From Halobacterium sp. KA-4 (GTDB taxonomy: Archaea > Halobacteriota > Halobacteria > Halobacteriales > Halobacteriaceae): a DNA stretch of 64,000 nucleotides. A program made the translations under genes and the position numbers. Positions 1 to 5,595 of this stretch are shown one piece after another. A model generated the notes under the pieces. It made no database searches, had not been told where the DNA came from, and saw only the letters and a list, made by a program, of their open reading frames with translations. The stretch lies in contig NZ_JAJJZG010000001.1 in the NCBI RefSeq assembly GCF_021028995.1, positions 1 to 64,000 on the forward strand. Reading direction: 5' to 3'. The stretch's first letter is position 1. The number at the start of each line of letters is the position of its first letter.

Positions 1-360
1 GACGAGTCGGGGGCTGACGCCCGCCGACTCGTCGAACACTTCACCACAGTCTGGACAGCAGTCAGAGGTGACCTCGATTTCTCGGTCAGGGTCAGGAGCG
101 TCGCGCCATTCCGGGTCGTGCCCAGGCTTTCGACCAGGCGTGCCACCGTCAGTACGTGGCTGTTCGTCGTCCTCGTCCGATGGGGACGAGGACGACTCCT
201 CTTGGTCCGATTGGTCCTTGCTCGGTGGTGTGTGCGGTCCCTCGTACCACCTGAGCTTTGCTCTAAGGCGCTTGTTCTCCTTTCGGAGCTTTTCGTTTTC
301 TTCTTCAAGCGCAGCAAGACGGTCGAGGATTTCTTCTTTGGTCGGCTCCGAGGAGGTCAT
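1..360 (-). CDS. IS66-family transposase, N-terminal part (runs off the window)
   Basis: The frame is open from an ATG at 360 to the window edge, giving 120 residues. It begins with a charged coiled coil (about residues 8-42, repeated Glu/Lys heptads), followed by the segment HTPPSKD, an Asp/Glu/Ser-rich linker, GRKPGHD and a zinc-finger half CPDCGE near residue 100. This order (coiled coil, PPSKD, acidic linker, zinc finger) is typical of the amino end of IS66-type transposases; the catalytic part would lie outside the window. A perfect inverted repeat sits 14 bp upstream of the ATG. The family assignment rests on the N-terminal motifs only. Confidence 0.75.
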   Translation of the reverse strand, partial: MTSSEPTKEEILDRLAALEEENEKLRKENKRLRAKLRWYEGPHTPPSKDQSDQEESSSSPSDEDDEQPRTDGGTPGRKPGHDPEWRDAPDPDREIEVTSDCCPDCGEVFDESAGVSPRLV

Positions 361-512
361 GAACAGACGAGACGGGATGGTCTCCGGATCGGAGACCATC
401 CCTCCAGGGTGCACTCACTCGCCTGTTGCATCGATCTACGTTATTTGTTTCACGGCCCCTACGAGAGACTACCGAAACCGATCTGGGGCTAAACACGTAC
501 ATTAAAAGAAAG
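361..512. other. Junction between the IS66-type element and the integrase gene
   Basis: This 152-bp stretch holds the inverted repeat at 374-402, the presumed left end of the IS66-type element and the region after the integrase stop. It is AT-richer than the rest of the window (for example 488-512). TATA-like stretches are seen on the minus strand near 440 and 500 and could serve the transposase. The exact terminal repeat of the element cannot be fixed, since the other end is missing. Confidence 0.4.
374..402. repeat. Perfect inverted repeat just upstream of the IS66-type gene
   Basis: Arms GGGATGGTCTCC (374-385) and GGAGACCATCCC (391-402) are exact reverse complements around GGATC. It lies 14 bp before the transposase ATG. 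In transcripts reading in from outside, such a hairpin could hide the translation start, as known for some insertion sequences. Its role here is inference. Confidence 0.7.
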
Positions 513-1523
513 TCAGAGGTGGCTCAGATATTCCCTCCGCTGTTCCATCTTTTCGCGTTCAGTTCGCTGATCATAGTGCCGATCAAGTACCCCCTCCGAG
601 ACGTTAGCTCGATCACTGACCGCGGGTTTCGGCCAATCCTGATTCAGCGCATACGTGATTGCACCTCGCCGAACCGCGTGGGGGCTCCGGCTAGTAGGAC
701 AACTGGATGCACTTCCATAGGCGGTTGCGGGACATGATTCGATATCTCGTTTTTCGGGACACGCTGCATCAATCACGCAGGGGCGAGTATACCGGTAGCA
801 GTCCCCTCGAAGCGTCGTTGTATGCGCTCGCCCTACCTCAGTCGTTAGTAACGGTTGTCGGCCCGACTCCTCGGTGATGTCTTCTCTCGTTGTTTCGGTC
901 CAATCGTTGAGAACCGTACACACCTCCTCGGAAAGTGCGATGAAGCGCTGTCCTCCCTCCTGATTCTTGATCGGTGTCCCAGTCTCGGGGCGATGGACTA
1001 CATGGATATACTGTTCGTCGGGGTCGTAGTCTTCGAGATCAAGCGAGCGAGCAGCACCGACTCGCATCATCGTGTGCCACAACAAAGTCAAGACGACGTG
1101 CGGACGAGAGGCGTACTCAAACTTCGCAAGGAAACTAAGGATTGCTTTTGCTCGATCCGGGTCGAGCATTACCGTTCGGACGTTCTCGTTTTCACCCAGA
1201 GCCGGTGAGAGCACTTTCGTGTGGAGATCTGGACTGACGCCATCGATTGATTCGAGCCATCGAATGAAGACTCGGAGCGTGTCCATCTGCGTCTTTTCGG
1301 TGACCGGTTCCAGATTGCCTTCCTCGCGCCGCCAGAGGCGGTATCGGTGTAGTATTCTGCCGGTCAAGTCGTTTAGATTAGTGATGTCTTCGCGGTCACA
1401 CCAGCGGACGAAGTGTCCGAGACGGGAGCTGTGCGAGTAGATGGTTGCTTGTGATACCTCGTGCTCACGGTCTGTGAGATAGAGGTCGAGTGCTGTTTCA
1501 GGGTCGATTGGTTCGAGTGACAT
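513..1523 (-). CDS. Tyrosine recombinase / phage-type integrase
   Basis: A 336-residue site-specific recombinase of the XerC/D-integrase superfamily. Residues 8-95 look like the SAM-like core-binding domain. The catalytic domain shows Arg154 (MMRVGAARSL), the H282-x-x-R285 box (PHAVRR) and the nucleophile candidate Tyr317 (LDRHYDQ). Between residues 242 and 275 there are five cysteines, a Cys-rich insert common in haloarchaeal integrases and possibly metal binding. The gene appears intact. It is flanked by an IS66-type gene and a tnpB element, and its base composition is less GC-rich than the core genes, so it probably belongs to an integrated element or its remnant. No tRNA attachment gene is visible nearby. 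Confidence 0.88.
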   Translation of the reverse strand: MSLEPIDPETALDLYLTDREHEVSQATIYSHSSRLGHFVRWCDREDITNLNDLTGRILHRYRLWRREEGNLEPVTEKTQMDTLRVFIRWLESIDGVSPDLHTKVLSPALGENENVRTVMLDPDRAKAILSFLAKFEYASRPHVVLTLLWHTMMRVGAARSLDLEDYDPDEQYIHVVHRPETGTPIKNQEGGQRFIALSEEVCTVLNDWTETTREDITEESGRQPLLTTEVGRAHTTTLRGDCYRYTRPCVIDAACPEKRDIESCPATAYGSASSCPTSRSPHAVRRGAITYALNQDWPKPAVSDRANVSEGVLDRHYDQRTEREKMEQRREYLSHL

Positions 1524-1853
1524 AGTCAGTTGGCAGCGAATCCAGTAAGAGCCGCTCAGGTCAGAACCCTCAATTCGGACGCCTCATGGCCTGCAAGGGA
1601 GTTCGTTCGACGGTCGAACTAAAGCCTGCAGCGCCCATTCTTCTACAGACGGAGCAGGCCGAGTGCCTCGGGACTTGACTGCGAGGCGGTTCACGTAACG
1701 CCGTGCATTCCCATCACGGCGTACACCGGGTTTTAAAGCCGGCCTTGGAATTTACTGCGTGCATCTAGCGGTTCCACAGTACCAAGTTACAGGGTCAACG
1801 GCCCCGCGCACGGTGGCGCGGGGCTTGTCAGTGAACTCGGCCTCTACCCCCAA
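1524..1853. other. 330-bp spacer between the integrase and tnpB, with several inverted repeats
   Basis: No credible gene is seen. It contains a palindrome GTTCGAC-g-GTCGAAC (1605-1619), a stem ACGCCGTG/CACGGCGT (1698-1705 and 1715-1722), the tnpB right-end hairpin (1801-1824) and CCCCC-aatta-GGGGG at the tnpB stop (1846-1860). The minus strand of this region is the downstream flank of tnpB, where guide RNAs of such elements usually end. Confidence 0.5.
1801..1824 (-). repeat. Right-end hairpin of the IS1341-type element
   Basis: Eight-bp arms GCCCCGCG (1801-1808) and CGCGGGGC (1817-1824) close an 8-nt loop that contains ACGGTG. It lies 30 bp beyond the tnpB stop. The left-end hairpin at 3137-3158 has the same loop core, as expected for the subterminal hairpins of IS200/IS605 elements. 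On the tnpB strand TTGAC follows at 1798-1794, a possible right cleavage site. Confidence 0.65.
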
Positions 1854-3071
1854 TTAGGGGGACGGGACGAATCCCCGGTTCGGCGTCACTACTCCTGACT
1901 TCAGGGCGAGCTGACTGTCGCCCGTCCGCCGCGACGACTGTAGGCCACGACGGACGTACCGCCATCCAACGTTTTTCGCTCCAACATAGTCCGCATTCGC
2001 CGTTGCATCACACGACTCACACTCAAACTCCGCCTGCCTGACGCGATTCCCCTTGCTCGTGTGGCCACACTCCGGACACCGTCGACTCGTGTTCTCCGGA
2101 TCAACGTACTCTACACAGATGCCTTCCGCGTCAGCCTTGTACTCGACGAGATCCACGAGTTGGCGGTGCGCCCACTGATGGAACTCTTTGACCGGCGGCG
2201 CACGCTCTCGGATGTGTCGGAGGTTCTCGACGGCGATGTACTCGCAGTCGTGAATGAGTGCTTCCTCGATGATATCGTTGGCCACACGATGCAAGACATC
2301 GCGGACGTATCGGGACTCCCTACCGCTCATCTGCTGGATCGTGCGGTGCGCAGACTGCGTGCCGGTCTGTTGGAGATTGCCGCGAATCCGCTCGAACTCC
2401 CGATGCCGGTGCCTGAGTTCCCGACCGGACGCGAAGTACGCTGTCGAGGTGGTGGCGATGTTGACGATCCCAAGGTCAACGCCAAGAACTGTCCTGTCCT
2501 CGTCGTCGCCCTGTCGTTCGACCTGTTTCTCAGGCTTCTGTTTGCGAAAGCCGAGATGCAAGTAGTAGTCGCCATCACGCCGAGAAAGCGTGGATTCGGT
2601 GACCTCCCAGTCCTCGTCTTCGAGGTACTGGTATTGGTAGCCGTCTTCCTCATCCGGCAACGCGAGGTCACACCGAATCCGGTCATCGACCGTTGCGAGT
2701 GAGACTGTCTCGTCGTCGAACAGCGTCATCGTCCGCGTGTCGTATTTCACCGTCTCAGCGGTGAAATTCGGACGCGAGGTTTTGTACTCCTCGTCTAATT
2801 CCTCGAGTTCCTCGACGCCAGAGAGTGCGGCTGCGGCCTGGTGGGCGGCCAGAATTGCGTGTTGACTCCCAAGACGCGTCTTCTCCAACACCGTGTCGTA
2901 GGCGAGGTCTTGGAGGTAGGTTTTCCGCGTTTCACCCGTCCGCCAGCCGATTTGGCTGCTGATGTTGCAGGCGTCTTGCCACTCGCTGATGGTGGTGTCG
3001 AGCAGTTGCTTCTGCTTGTCGGTGAGGATAGGGCGGGTGATTGCGGTACGTCTCAAGTAATCGTCCGCCAC
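1854..3071 (-). CDS. tnpB: TnpB, RNA-guided nuclease-type protein of an IS1341-type element
   Basis: With the GTG start at 3071 the protein has 405 residues. It carries the RuvC-like triad of TnpB: Asp199 in GVDLGIVN, Glu282 in AVENLRH and Asp361 in NADYVGAKN. A four-Cys zinc finger (CPEC at 332-335, CESC at 351-354) lies between the last two. The frame stays open up to a GTG at 3146, but that codon is in the loop of the left-end hairpin, so 3071 (VADDYLRRTAI...) is preferred. No tnpA is present, so the element is of the tnpB-only type. TnpB proteins use a guide RNA from the element's right end to cut DNA; that function is known for relatives and inferred here. Confidence 0.88.
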   Translation of the reverse strand: MADDYLRRTAITRPILTDKQKQLLDTTISEWQDACNISSQIGWRTGETRKTYLQDLAYDTVLEKTRLGSQHAILAAHQAAAALSGVEELEELDEEYKTSRPNFTAETVKYDTRTMTLFDDETVSLATVDDRIRCDLALPDEEDGYQYQYLEDEDWEVTESTLSRRDGDYYLHLGFRKQKPEKQVERQGDDEDRTVLGVDLGIVNIATTSTAYFASGRELRHRHREFERIRGNLQQTGTQSAHRTIQQMSGRESRYVRDVLHRVANDIIEEALIHDCEYIAVENLRHIRERAPPVKEFHQWAHRQLVDLVEYKADAEGICVEYVDPENTSRRCPECGHTSKGNRVRQAEFECESCDATANADYVGAKNVGWRYVRRGLQSSRRTGDSQLALKSGVVTPNRGFVPSP

Positions 3072-3136
3072 GTTCTTCAATAGACGAGTAAGATAGTTAG
3101 TAGTTAGTGATTTGTGGCAGCGAGTGTCGGCTTCCT

Positions 3137-3158
3137 CCCCGCCCACGGTGGGGCGGGG
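3137..3158 (-). repeat. Left-end hairpin of the IS1341-type element
   Basis: Arms CCCCGCCC (3137-3144) and GGGCGGGG (3151-3158) enclose the loop ACGGTG, the same core as in the right-end hairpin. The element therefore spans roughly 1794-3175, about 1.4 kb. The exact left cleavage site was not identified. Confidence 0.65.
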
Positions 3159-3280
3159 AATCTGCCTCGCTACCTAGTTTGAAAGTTGACCGATTGTGGG
3201 GGGTCGATTCTCCGATGCCCGGAATCCATGCAGATACGCGAGCCGCGCCGTTTTTCCGGCAGTACGGCGCGTACTCGTGT

Positions 3281-3595
3281 ATGGCGACACTCGGCACGAA
3301 ACTGGTTCAGATGGACACGGTGCCCGCGGTGTTACACTACGCGGACGGTGGTCAGGATGGTCCACTGGAGATCCAACACGTGCAGGTCGAGGACAACACC
3401 GTGAGCGCGGTGATTCATGTACAGGCAGGCGGAACGCAGTCACTCGCACGGATTACAGGCGGGCTGGACGACGACGAGCTCAAGCTCGAGATTCCGACCG
3501 AGCCCGCGGACTTCGACTCTGTAGAGGCGTTCTTGGCTGCCGACGACATCTTTGAGACTGCGAAAACCATCGTCGACATCCAGACGGACCTCTGA
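3281..3595 (+). CDS. Small acidic protein of unknown function
   Basis: A 104-residue acidic soluble protein without membrane segment or signal peptide. I do not recognise the family. The start ATG at 3281 is chosen because a T-rich TATA-like stretch (3249-3255) lies about 29 bp upstream, as expected for a leaderless transcript; an in-frame ATG at 3215 is less likely. The sequence alternates beta-like segments (residues 5-70) with an acidic helical tail. It is convergent with the TrmB-family gene downstream (25 bp between the stops) and follows the tnpB element, so it may be either the first chromosomal gene or part of the accessory stretch. Confidence 0.7.
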   Translation: MATLGTKLVQMDTVPAVLHYADGGQDGPLEIQHVQVEDNTVSAVIHVQAGGTQSLARITGGLDDDELKLEIPTEPADFDSVEAFLAADDIFETAKTIVDIQTDL

Positions 3596-3619
3596 TTCAA
3601 GTCTGACAAGGACGGGACG

Positions 3620-4432
3620 TTATCCGTCGACCTGTCCTGGGTCACGACTCGGTACGAGTCCCTGCGCCATGAGGCGGCGTGCGACGACGACGAGCCCGTT
3701 CCCGACGCCGGTGCCGAAAATGGCTTGCTCGGTGTGCGTGTCGGGCATGATGGAACTCACGAGGAACGACGACCGGTCGATGAGCATGAGCCGACCGACG
3801 GCAATGTCGTGCTCGGCGTCGGTCTCGCTCCGGAGCCACTCCAGCCCGGAGGTGAACGTCGTGGCTTCCGGCACTGCGTCCTGAATCTCGGTCTGTGCGG
3901 ACCCCGAGACGGCACCGATAGCCAGGCTAACACCGTCTGGAAGGCTGTTCAGGTGTTCGACGAGTTCGTCGGTTAGCAGCTCGTCGTTGCCAACGACGAG
4001 CACGACTTCGTCGTCGGCGTCCTCGACGAGCTCGTTCGTGCGGTTCGCAATTGCGGTCTGCCCGGTTAACGTCCACACCTCTTGTACTGACGATTTCGCG
4101 TCGCTCTCGACGCTTTCGACGGCTTCGAGGGCATCGTGAAGCTGTTCGACGCGAGATTCGTACTGGTCGCGCAACGTCTCGGTGGCCTCCGCCAGCGGGA
4201 CAGCGCGGAACTGCTGAGGACTGGAGTGCTGGATTTCGACGAGCCCCTGCGCTTCCAGGACGCGAATCGCATCGTAGATTCGTGTCCGCGGTACGTCGGT
4301 TATTTCACTGAGCTTTTTCGCCGTGCCAGTCGGAACCCGCGTCAGTCCGACGAAGCACTTGGCTTCGTACTCTTTCAAGCCGAGTTCTTGGAGTACATCG
4401 ATGGCCTCTTCGGCGTTCTCGTTTCTGGTCAT
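3620..4432 (-). CDS. TrmB-family transcriptional regulator (first of a divergent pair)
   Basis: A 270-residue regulator. Residues 8-75 form a TrmB-type winged helix: LGLKEYEAKCFVGL, then PTGTAKKLSEITDVPRTR with the recognition helix, then LEAQGLVEIQ. A short coiled coil (about 80-112) leads to a C-terminal domain of the TrmB-like/PLD-like fold (about 118-265). The ATG at 4432 (MTRNENAEE) is preferred over the upstream in-frame codon at 4441. The second TrmB-family gene is divergent from it, and the proteins share layout and several C-terminal motifs (GRLM near the end, then a GNGLVVV/SNSLVVV segment), so they are paralogues. The ligand and targets are unknown. Confidence 0.87.
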   Translation of the reverse strand: MTRNENAEEAIDVLQELGLKEYEAKCFVGLTRVPTGTAKKLSEITDVPRTRIYDAIRVLEAQGLVEIQHSSPQQFRAVPLAEATETLRDQYESRVEQLHDALEAVESVESDAKSSVQEVWTLTGQTAIANRTNELVEDADDEVVLVVGNDELLTDELVEHLNSLPDGVSLAIGAVSGSAQTEIQDAVPEATTFTSGLEWLRSETDAEHDIAVGRLMLIDRSSFLVSSIMPDTHTEQAIFGTGVGNGLVVVARRLMAQGLVPSRDPGQVDG

Positions 4433-4803
4433 GTGTCCCAACCCGCAGTCCGGTCGAATCCGGGGTTGGCTTCGAATAGCACTGCAGGACGGATAGGCGT
4501 TGTCACTATCATCATCAGTAGTGATGCCAGTTATTCACCCTGTTAGCAACTCTATAAGCCGTATAGCCACGACTCTAGAATCTATTTGTGATTTCTTCAG
4601 TGACAAATCGAAGGGTTTAGCGAGCCGTAATCTCACACTCGATTCGCTTGTGCTCTAGGTTAACCCAATTAATCACAAAACGATTATACGGTCGGCTGAG
4701 AAATTTTACGGATGGCACGTGATCGGTTTGTGTCCCAACCACAACTCCGCGTGCCAGCCTCGCCACACCGTGTGGCGGGGTTTCCGGAGCGGGCAGGCCA
4801 GTC
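4433..4803. promoter_or_regulatory. AT-rich divergent control region between two TrmB-family genes
   Basis: This 371-bp spacer has no gene and is clearly richer in A/T than its surroundings. It holds several TATA-like stretches on both strands (CTATAAG near 4551, GATTATACG near 4682, AATTTTACG near 4702), an imperfect operator-like repeat TCACTA/TAGTGA (4503-4508 and 4519-4524) and the hairpin at 4758-4780. Divergent promoters for both regulators and binding sites for one or both are likely, but no experimentally known TrmB consensus was recognised. Confidence 0.55.
4758..4780 (+). repeat. Strong hairpin 23 nt ahead of the second TrmB-family start codon
   Basis: Arms CGCCACA (4761-4767) and TGTGGCG (4771-4777) are exact, and the stem extends to ten pairs (4758-4780, one G-U) with the loop CCG. 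It is followed by TTTCCGGAG and then the ATG at 4804, so in RNA it would sit just upstream of the ribosome entry site. It vaguely resembles the tnpB-element hairpins but lacks the same loop. Confidence 0.5.
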
Positions 4804-5595
4804 ATGAGTGCTAATTCATCCGACAACGCACGCGCCGTTGCCATCGAACAGCTCGAACAGTTCGGCTTGAGCACGTACGCGGCGCGGACGTTCGTCGCGC
4901 TCGTCGGACTCGGGACTGGAACCGCCAAGGACGTCAGTCGGGTCGCAGACGTGCCCCGAACGCGTGTCTACGACGCCGTCGACGAACTCCGCGACCACGG
5001 GCTCGTCGACGTCCAACAGTCCACGCCCAAGGAGTTCTGGGCCATTTCCTCGGAGACGACCGGACGAAAGGTCGAACGTGAGTGGCAGCACCGTGCGGCC
5101 GTCCTCACAGAAGCGCTGGACGAAATCGAGCCAATCGAGCGGCGGGACGAACAGCGTGGCGTCTGGACAGTCTCCGGCCGGGAGACAGTGACCGATCGCG
5201 TACTGGAGTTCTGCGAGAACGCCGAGGATCGCATCGTCTACATGACTGTCGAGGAATTGCTCACCAAGGACGTCGTCGACGCTCTCGAAGCTGCCACGGA
5301 CCGCGGCGTCGACATCGACCTCGCAGGCGTGTCACCGGAGGTCCAAGAGCGCATCCAGGAGGAGGTACCCGGCGCCGAGCTGTTCGAATCGCTGTGGATG
5401 TGGTCGGACACGCCAGCTGGCCGGCTCATGATGGTGGACGGCGAGACAACACTCGTGAGCGTGCTCGTCGACAACGAGAACGGCCAGCCGACGACACCCG
5501 AGTCGGAGACGGCCATCTGGGGAAGCGGAGAGTCGAACAGCCTCGTCGTCGTGCTGCGGGCGATTTTCACGTGGCGTCTCGACGACTCCAACTAG
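4804..5595 (+). CDS. TrmB-family transcriptional regulator (second of a divergent pair)
   Basis: A 263-residue paralogue of the divergent regulator upstream. The winged helix covers residues 12-82 (LEQFGLSTYAARTF, PRTRVYDAVDELRDHGLV), followed by a coiled segment and a C-terminal TrmB-like domain with PAGRLMMVDGE near residue 200 and SNSLVVVLRAI at the end. The ATG at 4804 comes after a GGAG at 4785-4788 and a hairpin. The stop codon is directly followed, with no spacer, by the convergent stop of the beta-helix gene, so the regulator and the exported-protein operon meet tail to tail. That the regulator controls this operon is possible but not shown. Confidence 0.87.
   Translation: MSANSSDNARAVAIEQLEQFGLSTYAARTFVALVGLGTGTAKDVSRVADVPRTRVYDAVDELRDHGLVDVQQSTPKEFWAISSETTGRKVEREWQHRAAVLTEALDEIEPIERRDEQRGVWTVSGRETVTDRVLEFCENAEDRIVYMTVEELLTKDVVDALEAATDRGVDIDLAGVSPEVQERIQEEVPGAELFESLWMWSDTPAGRLMMVDGETTLVSVLVDNENGQPTTPESETAIWGSGESNSLVVVLRAIFTWRLDDSN

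Noticed and set aside
1-33. A 10-bp inverted repeat at the very start of the window, considered as an insertion-sequence end or terminator
   Set aside because: It lies inside the open frame of the IS66-type gene, which continues across the window edge; it may only reflect codon usage, and the context is cut off.
1524-1800. A tRNA gene or tRNA fragment as attachment site for the integrase
   Set aside because: No T-loop GGTTCRA box with matching acceptor stem could be found here or in the other spacers.
3072-3146. A longer tnpB start at the GTG 3146
   Set aside because: The codon lies in the loop of the left-end hairpin; the GTG at 3071 fits the usual N-terminus of the family.
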